Shown here: positions 17,804 through 26,477 of the stretch, piece by piece
Layout of the letters: each line of letters starts with the position of its first letter
Numbering within the stretch: the stretch's first letter is position 1
From: Fidelibacterota bacterium
Lineage (GTDB): Bacteria > Fidelibacterota > UBA8477 > JABMPR01
Assembly (NCBI GenBank): GCA_016844945.1
Contig: JAERTJ010000086.1
Coordinates: 100,180-164,179 of the forward strand
Length of the DNA stretch: 64,000 nucleotides
Direction of reading: 5' to 3'
The notes under the pieces: model-generated
Told to the model about the DNA's origin: nothing
The model's database searches: none
What the model saw: only the letters and a program-made list of their open reading frames with translations
Position numbers and translations under genes: made by a program

Positions 17804-18199
17804 ATGGCGGCAAAAAAGTTCAACAAAACGACACTTAAGAAGTTCAAAGAGCTACTTATGGACGAGCGTAATCGTATTGCTGAAGACTTGGATTATCAGA
17901 AAAGTGAATTAAATAAAACAATTACTGATAGTGCCGGAGAGCTCTCGTCTGCAACCTACCACATGGCTGACGTTGGGACAGATATGGCTGAGAGAGAGAA
18001 AACTAGTTTGTTCGCACATAGACAGGCTAAATACCTTAGCGATGTTGATGAAGCTCTGGAAAGAGTGGATGAAGAGACCTATGGTGTTTGTATCATTTGT
18101 GGCGAACTCATCGAAGAAGGTCGCCTGGTCGCAGCTCCCATCGCCAAGTACCACGTATCATGTAAAGAGACTCAGAACCAGCGTAATCACAATCAATAA
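17804..18199 (+). CDS. DksA/TraR-family zinc-finger protein with a His in the zinc site
   Basis: 131 residues: an N-terminal coiled-coil (about 5-90) and a C-terminal finger YGVCIICGELIEEGRLVAAPIAKYHVSC. The family finger is normally C-x2-C-x17-C-x2-C; here Cys96, Cys99, His117 and Cys120 occupy those places, so the third ligand is His. The coiled-coil tip has HMADVGTDMAERE, closer to the TraR/YteA branch (ADxGT) than to classical DksA. Such proteins enter the RNA polymerase secondary channel and modulate initiation, often with ppGpp; that is family knowledge. AAGGG stands before the ATG. It appears to be monocistronic. Confidence 0.85.
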   Translation: MAAKKFNKTTLKKFKELLMDERNRIAEDLDYQKSELNKTITDSAGELSSATYHMADVGTDMAEREKTSLFAHRQAKYLSDVDEALERVDEETYGVCIICGELIEEGRLVAAPIAKYHVSCKETQNQRNHNQ

Positions 18200-18217
18200 G
18201 TGCGGTATATCACGCTA

Positions 18218-18715
18218 CTACTTCATCTCAAGTAAAGCAATCAGGTTTAAAATATTTTTTTCATAGAACCCACTCTCGCTCTGGGAGTAGATCACGTTTA
18301 AATCAGATTTCTCATCCCCAAACCCAATTTTTAGCGAAATATTTAGTTCCCCGATCAATTTTACTAACCGAGAGCCTGGATCAGGTTCCAGCTGCAGCAA
18401 GATGTCAGGATTAAAGCCCACAATCTTACTCTGTATGTCGACCCTTATTTCTGAATTCGGAGCATAGTTCATCTCCTCATAAACATGCTGGATATTCAAT
18501 TCAGAACGTTCTGAATCTTTAGGAACCAGGAGCAGGTATTCAAACTGTTCAGGGAGATTGTACATGCGCTGCAAGGCGTAGCGGGCAATTCTCAACCATT
18601 CAGGTTTTTCTGGATAAATAATTGCAATCCGTTGAATGGTCTGAAATCTTTCCTGAAAACTGTATGGATTTTGTGGTGTTGGTTTTTTGGTTGGTATTAG
18701 TCTCATAAGGAGCAT
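18218..18715 (-). CDS. Conserved hypothetical protein (possible DUF6913-like)
   Basis: 165 residues, no signal peptide. The sequence alternates short beta strands and helices: IQRIAIIYPEKPEWLRIARYALQRM, FEYLLLVPKD, VGFNPDILLQLEPDPGSRLVKLIGELN, IGFGDEKSDLNVIYSQ and a C-terminal NILNLIALLEMK. The order, an alpha/beta N-half followed by a GF..E..DL strand, is reminiscent of a small Bacteroidetes family of unknown function, but I am not certain. The start could be ATG 18715 or the in-frame ATG at 18706; neither has a clear ribosome site. It faces the DksA-like gene convergently with an 18-base gap and no recognisable terminator between them. Confidence 0.55.
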   Translation of the reverse strand: MLLMRLIPTKKPTPQNPYSFQERFQTIQRIAIIYPEKPEWLRIARYALQRMYNLPEQFEYLLLVPKDSERSELNIQHVYEEMNYAPNSEIRVDIQSKIVGFNPDILLQLEPDPGSRLVKLIGELNISLKIGFGDEKSDLNVIYSQSESGFYEKNILNLIALLEMK

Positions 18716-18889
18716 GATTTAATTGAAATCACAGACAGAAACAATCCCCTATTTGATTTTCAAGTCATCATTTCTCAATTTGTCCTCCCAATAATTCTTA
18801 CAATTTATCCAGATCTGAGCGCTCCATCACGGGTGCATAAAATTGACATATTTTTCGCCTGAATAATCATTGCATCATCTGCGAGAAAA

Positions 18890-21022
18890 ATGAATTTATG
18901 CACCATGTTTCGAACCAGCTTATACAGTCTTCTATTCATCTCTACCCTCCTGGCTCAGGACTATCGTTGGCCCATCAGAGCCTCACAAAGTTTATCTGCA
19001 ACCTTCTGTGAGTATCGGTCCGGGCATCTACATGCCGGTATAGATATCAAGACCTGGGGAGAGATGGAAGTACCCTGCCTGGCGATTGGGAATGGTTACA
19101 TTGAAAAAGTTCTGGTAGGCTACAATGGCTACGGGCGCGGTCTCATTCTACGCCTGGAGGATGGTAGCCAGGCAGTATACGGTCATCTCGAGCAATTCAC
19201 TCCCCTCATCGAGCGAAGAATTCTCACCCAACAGCTAGAACTCGAGAGATATTCTATGCGAATGGAGTTTTCACCAGATGAATATCCTGTGACTGCTGGA
19301 CAAATCATTGGGTATAGTGGGACATCTGGTACAGAGCACCCCCATCTTCATTTTGAGATTTGGGATTCGCTAAGGACTGTCCTGAATCCACAACTGTTTT
19401 ACCCTGGGATCAAAGATACTAAACGACCTATCATGGATGAAGCCTTGCTCTTACCAGATAGTGAGAACAGCAGAATTAATGAGAGCCGATTTCCCCTTAT
19501 CATCGATTTTCATGCACCTATTGAACCCGTGGCGATTACTGGTCCGATTCGTGTAGCTATAAATGCCCATGATCGAGCGGATGGCACCTTTAATAAGTAT
19601 AATGTTTATTCAGCTGAGGCACAGATTAATGACTCACTTGTCTTTAAACGCCAGTTCGACCAGAGTTCTAATCGTCTCATGGATGAGGTTGACCATATCT
19701 ACCCTGGCATGCGGGGTCGCAGAGGCTGGCGCTTCATGTCACTATTCAATAAAGAAGCAGAGAAAAGTGTTCCCTTTTCACCTCCTGGGATGCATGGTAT
19801 TATTGCACCTGCAGGAATCTCAAGCCTGACGTTGAGAGTTGCCGATATTCATGGTAACGAGACCAGCCGAAATATTGTAACTCATGAGGAAATTCATGAC
19901 ACCTGGGAACTCAAGCAAGATGAGAGCAATTTCATTCTAACCCGCCACTATCCTCAAAATGGATATGAGAAAGTACAATTTTTTACCGGTGATAATTCTT
20001 TCATCCCCATATCAGAAACCCTTTACCGACTCCGTTCCACAACCTGGGTTTTGTCAAACAGTTATGCTGAAACGGGTATCCGTGCCCTGGGAACCTCCAG
20101 TGTAAATACCAAGTGGATCGTACCTCCTGCTGATCAAGGTTTGCCTGTCCTGGACTACTCCTGGTCCAGATTGGAGGGAGGTTATGTGCTCAGACTGGAA
20201 AGTGAAGAGCCCTATATTTTTCCCATCACTTACTCCCTGGTGTTTGGTGACAGTTTGATTTCAGGAGAAATGAGGCAAACCTCCCCAACGCATGCAGAAA
20301 CCGATATTCACCCACTTCACATCCGGGGACAGGCAGAGCGCCTGGAATTTTTACGAGGCTCCGATTTGACAGCGTACATGGAAATTGATTCCTCCCGGGT
20401 TTTGCCTCCTCAAGAAAGCAAGTCGTTCTTGATCGATGAACTCGATGTTCAGATTCGAGCAAGCAATCAGGGTTTAAACAAGATCTTTTTCACAACAGAT
20501 ACAACAGCATCTGAATTTGAGGGACGAACAGTTCTTGGCGTTAAAATTGGTGTTTTAGGGGATACATCCAACGCCTTCCTCGCTGAACTTACTTATGAGA
20601 ATCTGGACTCCTCCTATTCAATATTTTCCCCAGGAAAAAAGAAAAGATGGAGAAAAGTTTGGAATGCTGATACTTCAGGAGCTTTCAAGTTAATTCTCCA
20701 ACAAGGGGCTACTCTTTTTGCGCTCCAGGACAACCGCGGACCTGTGGTCAAACCAAACAGCTCCTATTCAAAGGTAAACCGAGGTCAACGTCTGGTTTTT
20801 AAGATTCTTGACAACACTGGGATTGTCTCCTACCCGCGCTCAGGGATCAGGGCGTTTATAGATGATGATCTATTTTTTCCTGACTACAACCCTTTGAGGA
20901 AAGAATTGTCTTTCCACATCCCGGGTAGAATAAAATCAGGTCCCCATGTATTCAAATTTTCAATCGAAGACCAGTCCGGGAATACCACGAATTACTCTCG
21001 ACGAATCAATGTGATAGGATAA
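18890..21022 (+). CDS. Secreted M23-family (LytM-like) metallopeptidase with long beta-rich C-terminus
   Basis: 710 residues. A signal peptide (to about LLAQ, residue 23) leads into an M23 domain: HAGID (His48, Asp52), VYGHL (His99), HPHLHFEI (His152, His154), the zinc and catalytic residues of this lysostaphin-type family. M23 enzymes cut peptidoglycan cross-bridges or serve as degenerate scaffolds; here all ligands are present, so it may be active. The remaining 550 residues are beta-rich and unassigned, perhaps several Ig-like domains (VADIHGNETSRNIVTH, IEDQSGNTTNYSRRINV). It should act in the periplasm. One base separates its stop from the rhomboid gene. A TTGACA at 18843-18848 could be part of its promoter. 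Confidence 0.85.
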   Translation: MNLCTMFRTSLYSLLFISTLLAQDYRWPIRASQSLSATFCEYRSGHLHAGIDIKTWGEMEVPCLAIGNGYIEKVLVGYNGYGRGLILRLEDGSQAVYGHLEQFTPLIERRILTQQLELERYSMRMEFSPDEYPVTAGQIIGYSGTSGTEHPHLHFEIWDSLRTVLNPQLFYPGIKDTKRPIMDEALLLPDSENSRINESRFPLIIDFHAPIEPVAITGPIRVAINAHDRADGTFNKYNVYSAEAQINDSLVFKRQFDQSSNRLMDEVDHIYPGMRGRRGWRFMSLFNKEAEKSVPFSPPGMHGIIAPAGISSLTLRVADIHGNETSRNIVTHEEIHDTWELKQDESNFILTRHYPQNGYEKVQFFTGDNSFIPISETLYRLRSTTWVLSNSYAETGIRALGTSSVNTKWIVPPADQGLPVLDYSWSRLEGGYVLRLESEEPYIFPITYSLVFGDSLISGEMRQTSPTHAETDIHPLHIRGQAERLEFLRGSDLTAYMEIDSSRVLPPQESKSFLIDELDVQIRASNQGLNKIFFTTDTTASEFEGRTVLGVKIGVLGDTSNAFLAELTYENLDSSYSIFSPGKKKRWRKVWNADTSGAFKLILQQGATLFALQDNRGPVVKPNSSYSKVNRGQRLVFKILDNTGIVSYPRSGIRAFIDDDLFFPDYNPLRKELSFHIPGRIKSGPHVFKFSIEDQSGNTTNYSRRINVIG

Positions 21023-21023
21023 A

Positions 21024-21659
21024 ATGTTTATCCCTTTAAAGGATACGAACCCAGCGCTTCGAAAACCCCTGATCACTTACGGTTTAATCCTTACGAATAT
21101 CATTTTCTACCTTTTGAGTTATGTCTATCATTTCAACAGTCTGGTCTTCTCAAAAACGGTTTTCCTGAATGATCTATTGGTAGCAGTACCCACCCTATTC
21201 ACCTACCAATTTCTTCATGGGGGGTGGAGCCACCTCCTATTCAACATGCTCTTTCTTTATATATTTGGGGATAATATTGAAGGGTCACTGGGCAGGAGAT
21301 TCTTTTTAGTTTTTTACCTCATTTGCGGGATAGGAGCGGCTCTTTCTGAAGTGTATTTGGATCCCTATTTTGGTCTGGACGGACCTGGTCTCCTTATCGG
21401 TGCATCAGGCTCAATTTCTGGTGTACTCGCGGCGTATGCACTGAGATATCCTAAGGCTAAAATTCTTACCTGGACAATTTTCATCCTCTTCCTGGAAATA
21501 CGAGCAGTCTGGTTTATTGGAATCTGGATTGCCATGCAATTTTTATTCGAAATACTGACACCTAACGGCGGTACAGCTTATATTGCACACATCGGTGGTT
21601 TTATTACAGGATTGGTTGTTTATAGCATCTATCACAGATATCAATTAAGCAGGATTTAA
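21024..21659 (+). CDS. Rhomboid-family intramembrane serine protease
   Basis: 211 residues with six predicted membrane helices. The family signature is complete: HGGWSHLLFNMLFLYIFGDNIE (about 65-86), the catalytic serine in GASGSISG (Ser128) and the catalytic histidine in AHIGGF (His189). It should cleave membrane-protein helices within the inner membrane. It sits between the M23 peptidase gene (one-base gap) and cdd (TAATG overlap), so transcription with both is likely although the functions differ. Substrates cannot be predicted. Confidence 0.92.
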   Translation: MFIPLKDTNPALRKPLITYGLILTNIIFYLLSYVYHFNSLVFSKTVFLNDLLVAVPTLFTYQFLHGGWSHLLFNMLFLYIFGDNIEGSLGRRFFLVFYLICGIGAALSEVYLDPYFGLDGPGLLIGASGSISGVLAAYALRYPKAKILTWTIFILFLEIRAVWFIGIWIAMQFLFEILTPNGGTAYIAHIGGFITGLVVYSIYHRYQLSRI

Positions 21660-22048
21660 TGACGAAAAACAAACTCATTGAAGTTGCTCAGGAAGCCCGA
21701 AAAAAGGCATACGCAAAGTATTCAGATTTTTTTGTGGGTGCAGCTGTCCTGACTGATTCAGGTAAAATTTTTCCTGGATGTAATGTTGAAAATGCCAGTT
21801 ATAGTCTCACCATCTGTGCTGAACGAACAGCTCTCCATTCAGCCATTGTAGCCGGGGAGAGAAAATTCACGCATCTGGTTGTTGCCACCGAAAATGGTGT
21901 AAGCCCCTGTGGTGCCTGTCGTCAGGTCATCTGGGAGCTGTGTGGGGATATCCCTATCACCATAGTCGATGAGAAAGGTGTGTGTACCGAAACACGATCA
22001 TCAACACTACTACCACTTGCATTTGACCAGAACGATCTCAATAATTGA
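21659..22048 (+). CDS. cdd: Cytidine deaminase
   Basis: 129 residues, the size of tetrameric cytidine deaminases. It converts cytidine and deoxycytidine to uridine and deoxyuridine. The zinc and catalytic motifs are NASYSLTICAERTALHSA (Cys-Ala-Glu; Glu is the proton shuttle) and SPCGACRQVIWEL, so zinc is held by three cysteines. The N-terminal YSDFFVGAAVLTDSG and GCNVENAS bind the nucleoside. The start overlaps the rhomboid stop by one base. It opens a salvage run with tdk, a CNT transporter and adk. Confidence 0.93.
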   Translation: MTKNKLIEVAQEARKKAYAKYSDFFVGAAVLTDSGKIFPGCNVENASYSLTICAERTALHSAIVAGERKFTHLVVATENGVSPCGACRQVIWELCGDIPITIVDEKGVCTETRSSTLLPLAFDQNDLNN

Positions 22049-22088
22049 GCACCTGCCTAAAAATTAATTTCAGGAGAATTCTATCACC

Positions 22089-22652
22089 ATGGAGCATTTA
22101 ACGCCCCACCACTCCGGCTGGATTGAAGTCATTACCGGTTCCATGTTCAGCGGCAAAACCGAGGAACTTATACGCAGACTTCGACGGGCACAGATTGCTC
22201 GTCAACATGTTGCAATTTTTAAACCTGATATCGACAACCGGTTTAGTGAAGACCATATTGTTTCACACAGTCAGCAACAACTGGAGTCAACGAAGGTTAA
22301 AACAGCCAAGGATATTCTCCAACTTGCTAAACATATGCAGGTTGTGGGAATTGATGAGACACAATTTTTTGACGATGACATTGTTGAAGTATGCCGAACA
22401 CTTGCACGTCAGAAAAAACGCGTGATTGTTGCTGGACTAGAAAAAGACTATCGCGCACAACCCTTTGGTCCCATGCCTGAGCTAATAATAGATGCTGAAT
22501 ATGTGACTAAGAATCTGGCTATCTGCGTGGTGTGCGGAAACCCAGCAGGGTTCACACAGCGATTAAATAACACAGGGGACCAAATCTTGGTGGGTGAGGC
22601 TGAAGCCTATGAAGCCCGTTGTCGTAACTGCTATGAAGAACCTGAGGATTAG
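22089..22652 (+). CDS. tdk: Thymidine kinase
   Basis: 187 residues, type II thymidine kinase. It phosphorylates thymidine (and deoxyuridine) with ATP. P-loop [18 protein letters not shown] (about 17-34), DETQFF with the catalytic Glu, and a structural zinc site CVVCG ... CRNCY. The thymidine-binding lasso AYEARC is present. AGGAGA stands 11 bases before the ATG. It is placed 40 bases after cdd and 3 bases before the nucleoside transporter gene, consistent with an import-then-trap pathway for deoxynucleosides. Confidence 0.94.
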   Translation: MEHLTPHHSGWIEVITGSMFSGKTEELIRRLRRAQIARQHVAIFKPDIDNRFSEDHIVSHSQQQLESTKVKTAKDILQLAKHMQVVGIDETQFFDDDIVEVCRTLARQKKRVIVAGLEKDYRAQPFGPMPELIIDAEYVTKNLAICVVCGNPAGFTQRLNNTGDQILVGEAEAYEARCRNCYEEPED

Positions 22653-22655
22653 ACT

Positions 22656-23873
22656 ATGCAAAGACTAACTGGATTATTGGGCATCGCTGCAATTCTGGGT
22701 ATTGCCTATCTCATGTCAAACAATCGCAAATCAATCAATTTTCGTATTGTATACTGGGGGCTTGGGCTGCAAATCGCCTTCGCTATTTTCATTTTAGCTA
22801 CTCCCATTGGCCAACCCTTATTTGAGTTTTTTGATAGGGGTGTTCGCAAACTATTGTCCTTCTCAGATGAGGGTGCTGAATTTCTGTTTAATGCTCTAGC
22901 CATAGGTCCCGGGAATGATGGGAGTTTGGGCTTCTTTTTCGCATTTCAAATTCTGCCAACAATCATTTTCTTTTCAGCGTTCATGGCTATTCTTTATCAT
23001 TTTGGTGTCATGCAGTTTATTGTCAAATATATCGCTCGAGGAATGCAGAAGTCCATGAAGACCAGTGGTTCAGAGACGTTATCTGCCTCAGCCAATATTT
23101 TTGTGGGCCAGACAGAAGCACCTCTGGTTATCAGACCCTTTGTAAAAACGATGACTAAAAGCGAGCTCATGGCTGTGATGACAGGAGGATTCGCAACAAT
23201 GGCGGGGGGGGTGTTGGCAATCTATGCAAAATGGCTAGCCGATATACCTAACATTGCCGGACACCTCATGGCTGCTTCAGTGATGAGTGCCCCAGCAGCA
23301 TTGGTACTCGCCAAGATCATTTATCCCGAAGTAGAAACCTCTCCCACCCAGGGTGATCTAAAATTGGAGATTGAGAAAACCAGCGGCAATGTCATGGAAT
23401 CTATTGCCAGAGGAACCGGTGATGGGATGCGCCTGGCTGCCAATGTTGGAGCCATGCTTATTGCCATCGTTGCCCTGGTTGCAGCAGCCAATTATGGACT
23501 GAGCTGGATCGGACTCAGTATTCAACAAGTTCTGGGCTGGGTATTCTCTCCCCTGGCCTTCCTAATGGGAGTCCCCTATGCCGATATTTTTACGGTTGGA
23601 CAACTCATGGGTGAGAAAATTGTACTTACTGAACTAGTTGCTTATGCCCATCTCCAGGAGATGTCTGGGGTATTGACTGAGAAATCAATGATTATTAGTT
23701 CATATGCCCTGTGCGGCTTTGCAAATTTTGCTTCTATTGGAATTCAGATTGGTGGAATTGGTGCTCTGGCTCCAGAAAGAAGGGGAGATCTTTCACAAGT
23801 CGCACTGAAAGCCATGATTGGTGGAGCCCTGGCTTCGTGGCTAACTGCAACTGTGGCAGGAATTATGCTATAG
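22656..23873 (+). CDS. Concentrative nucleoside transporter (CNT/NupC family)
   Basis: 405 residues and about ten hydrophobic segments. The family motifs are visible: a core with ANIFVGQTEAPLVIRPF (about 148-164) and GGFATMAGGVLAIYAKWL, then PAALVLAKIIYPE, then the C-terminal YALCGFANFASIGIQIGGIGALAPERR. CNT proteins bring nucleosides into the cell with Na+ or H+. The position immediately after tdk and close to cdd shows that imported nucleosides feed salvage. Ion and base specificity cannot be settled by eye. Confidence 0.92.
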   Translation: MQRLTGLLGIAAILGIAYLMSNNRKSINFRIVYWGLGLQIAFAIFILATPIGQPLFEFFDRGVRKLLSFSDEGAEFLFNALAIGPGNDGSLGFFFAFQILPTIIFFSAFMAILYHFGVMQFIVKYIARGMQKSMKTSGSETLSASANIFVGQTEAPLVIRPFVKTMTKSELMAVMTGGFATMAGGVLAIYAKWLADIPNIAGHLMAASVMSAPAALVLAKIIYPEVETSPTQGDLKLEIEKTSGNVMESIARGTGDGMRLAANVGAMLIAIVALVAAANYGLSWIGLSIQQVLGWVFSPLAFLMGVPYADIFTVGQLMGEKIVLTELVAYAHLQEMSGVLTEKSMIISSYALCGFANFASIGIQIGGIGALAPERRGDLSQVALKAMIGGALASWLTATVAGIML

Positions 23874-23945
23874 AATATGTTGTGTTATAATGAATGGCTA
23901 AAAGCCCATGCAATATTGATTACATAAATTTGGAGAAAGATTAGT

Positions 23946-24587
23946 ATGCGTATAATTCTTTTAGGACCTCCCGGTGCTGGTAAAGGCACCCAGGCTAAAA
24001 TGATTGTGAAGGATTTTAAAATTCGCCAATTATCGACAGGAGACCTCCTCCGTGAGAATCGTCGACAAGGAACTGACCTTGGTAAAGAGGCACAAAAATT
24101 CATGGATGGTGGTGATCTGGTCCCTGACTCAGTGATTCTGGGTATGGTTGCAAAGGAGTTTAAAAAGCCTGAGCTCAAACCTGGTTATATTCTCGATGGA
24201 TTCCCACGGACATGCCCTCAGGCAGATGGTCTGGACCAGCTCTTAAAGGATCAAGATCTGGCACTTGACCATGTTCTGGTTCTTGATGTTCCTGACTCAG
24301 AATTGGTTCGTAGATTGACTGCCAGAAGAAGCTGTTCAGAATGCGGTCATATTTACAACCTGGTATTCAACCCACCCAAATCTGAAGGTGTGTGCGACCA
24401 TGACGGCAGTCCACTTGTTCATCGTTCTGATGATACAGAAGAAACCGTTGTGAATCGCCTGAAGGTTTACAAAGACCAAACACGACCATTGATAGATCAC
24501 TACAACCCGCAGGGGTTAGTTCGACTTATAGATGGGACGGGCAATGTGAAGGATATCTACGATTGTATCCTGAAAGTCTTGAAGTAA
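23946..24587 (+). CDS. adk: Adenylate kinase
   Basis: 213 residues, long-lid adenylate kinase (ATP + AMP to 2 ADP). P-loop GPPGAGKGTQA (7-17), AMP-site RQLSTGDLLR and GYILDGFPRT, and a LID with a zinc site of the form Cys130-x2-Cys133-x16-Cys150-x2-Asp153 (CSECG ... CDHDG). TGGAGAAAG precedes the ATG. It is followed 4 bases later by coaE, and both probably continue the transcript of the salvage genes although 72 bases separate it from the transporter. Confidence 0.96.
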   Translation: MRIILLGPPGAGKGTQAKMIVKDFKIRQLSTGDLLRENRRQGTDLGKEAQKFMDGGDLVPDSVILGMVAKEFKKPELKPGYILDGFPRTCPQADGLDQLLKDQDLALDHVLVLDVPDSELVRRLTARRSCSECGHIYNLVFNPPKSEGVCDHDGSPLVHRSDDTEETVVNRLKVYKDQTRPLIDHYNPQGLVRLIDGTGNVKDIYDCILKVLK

Positions 24588-24591
24588 AGCA

Positions 24592-25185
24592 ATGTACATC
24601 CTCGGGGTTACTGGAAATATTGGTTCGGGCAAGAGTAGTGTCAGTGAACGGCTGGCTTACCATGGTGCCTTTGTCTCACATTCCGATGCTCTGGCGAAAG
24701 AAATTCTCCAGAGCAACCCCGGAATCATTGAACAGCTTTGCGCCCGCTTTGGAGATGACCTCCTTGATGCTTCAGGAATTCTTCAAAAACACCTACTCGC
24801 GGAAAGAGCTTTTGCAACCCGTGAGGATCAATTATTCCTGAACCATCTGATACACCCGGAGGTCAAAAAATCCACTCTGGAAGAGATCGAGCATTCTCGC
24901 GACGAAGGATATTCGCTATTTGTCATCGATGCTCCCCTACTCTTTGAAGCCCATTTAGACAGTATCACGGATAGTGTACTCGTTGTTGTTGCGGATCGCA
25001 TTTTTCGGGAAGGACGAGTTGAACGTCGTAGTCAGATAACAAAAGTGGATTTTGAAAGACGAGATGCTCTCCAAATGCCCAGAGAAGAAAAAATTCGGCG
25101 GGCTAATCATGTCATCGACAATGAAGGCACACTTGAAGAGCTATTAGAGAAAGCTGATATCTTTTTTCAGAAGCTTAAGTTTTAA
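24592..25185 (+). CDS. coaE: Dephospho-CoA kinase
   Basis: 197 residues. It catalyses the last step of coenzyme A synthesis, phosphorylating the 3'-hydroxyl of dephospho-CoA. P-loop GNIGSGKSSVSERL (about 7-20), HSDALAKEIL (the Asp of the family motif), LIHPEVKKS and the central VIDAPLLFEAHLD are all present. Its ATG follows the adk stop by 4 bases without an obvious ribosome site, suggesting coupling. The 3' end overlaps the convergent dgt gene by 11 bases. Confidence 0.93.
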   Translation: MYILGVTGNIGSGKSSVSERLAYHGAFVSHSDALAKEILQSNPGIIEQLCARFGDDLLDASGILQKHLLAERAFATREDQLFLNHLIHPEVKKSTLEEIEHSRDEGYSLFVIDAPLLFEAHLDSITDSVLVVVADRIFREGRVERRSQITKVDFERRDALQMPREEKIRRANHVIDNEGTLEELLEKADIFFQKLKF

Positions 25186-26407
25186 GATACGAATGTAAAC
25201 GAATTGCATGATTATCAGTCATGCCAGCTACCCAATCACACACCATCCGCATTTTTTTATGCTCGGGGAGATTTTCAGACAAGCCAGTTGGTAAAGGCAG
25301 AAGCTCAAACACAGGTCGCTTTCCAAACACTGCATCCCGATAGTAAATAAACAGTTCTTCAAGAATTTCCACACCTGCTGATTCAGGGATTTTCACATAC
25401 TGTGAGTTGTAAATCAAATTGTAATTGAGAGCCCGTAACGCCATAAGTTCAGCATGGGACTCTTCAGCCATTTCCAGCTGAAATTTGTAGCGAGGCACAT
25501 CCACAAACGGTTCAGGAATAGCCCTGATAGAAATGGAATAAATCCAACGTCCTATGAGACTGGCTATAAAACGAGACATGGGAATTTTATTGTCTAATAC
25601 ATCAGAGACTTCATTTTTAAGTGACTGATGAACATCAATTTTCTGATCATCCCAGAAAACTTGCACCTGTTCAGCAGTCAGCAAACTTTGTTTGACACCA
25701 TCGAATAAATCAGAGGTCGTATAGGCAATGTCATCGGAAAGATCCATGATGGCGCACTCAATCGGTCTCACTTGAGTACCATGCTGAGTCAAGTCATCAA
25801 GCGTAGGATTTTCATGGACCCAGCTCAGAATTTCCCCCTGCTCTGGGTACAGAAATTTTGCTCCTCTGGGGGAATTCTCTTTCCCCACAATTTTATACTT
25901 GAGAATGCTATCCAGACAGGCCCGTGTAGCTTGCATTCCAGATTTCTCGTAGGCCCGTTTATCGCCGCGTACAATATCTGTCAGAATACGTAAGGATTGG
26001 GCATTCCCCTCAAATCCTCCCCAATCATCCATAAGGTCATTGAGGCGTGATTCACCCTGGTGACCAATGGGTGGATTTCCTAAATCATGAGCCAGACAGG
26101 CTGCTTCAACCAGGGCTGAGTCAATCTGATAATCCGGAGTTAACAATTTGGAACTACGATTCAGGTAGTTTACAACAGACCGTCCGATCTGAGCCACTTC
26201 AATGGAGTGCGTCAACCGGGTACGATACTGGTCTGATTGTCCTGTTACATAGACTTGCGTCTTTCCCTGGAGGCGTCTAAATGCAGTGGAGTGGATCACT
26301 CGATCTCGATCAATTTCAAAGGCATTGCGATATTCATTCTCCGGCAGGTGACGCTCACCAAGAGATTCACAATCCCAGTCTGTATAGAATTTATTTTTTT
26401 GAGTCAT
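25175..26407 (-). CDS. dgt: dGTPase-like deoxynucleoside triphosphate triphosphohydrolase
   Basis: 410 residues. The N-terminal motifs RDRVIHSTAFRRLQGKTQVY and RTRLTHSIEVAQIGRS (His67) and the HD pair ACLAHDLGNPPIGHQGE (His107, Asp108), with a later Asp in MDLSDDIAYTT, define the dNTP triphosphohydrolase branch of the HD superfamily. It releases tripolyphosphate from dGTP or other dNTPs and so helps balance pools. The convergent layout with coaE and nearby tdk, cdd and adk places it in a nucleotide-themed neighbourhood. Whether it is a true dGTPase or a broader dNTPase is not decidable here. Confidence 0.92.
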   Translation of the reverse strand: MTQKNKFYTDWDCESLGERHLPENEYRNAFEIDRDRVIHSTAFRRLQGKTQVYVTGQSDQYRTRLTHSIEVAQIGRSVVNYLNRSSKLLTPDYQIDSALVEAACLAHDLGNPPIGHQGESRLNDLMDDWGGFEGNAQSLRILTDIVRGDKRAYEKSGMQATRACLDSILKYKIVGKENSPRGAKFLYPEQGEILSWVHENPTLDDLTQHGTQVRPIECAIMDLSDDIAYTTSDLFDGVKQSLLTAEQVQVFWDDQKIDVHQSLKNEVSDVLDNKIPMSRFIASLIGRWIYSISIRAIPEPFVDVPRYKFQLEMAEESHAELMALRALNYNLIYNSQYVKIPESAGVEILEELFIYYRDAVFGKRPVFELLPLPTGLSENLPEHKKMRMVCDWVAGMTDNHAIRLHSYLKT

Positions 26408-26477
26408 TAATTCAAAATAAGCGGGAAATGAGTGACTAACAATTGATTAGAATGGATTTAGATAAATCTCAGGATTA

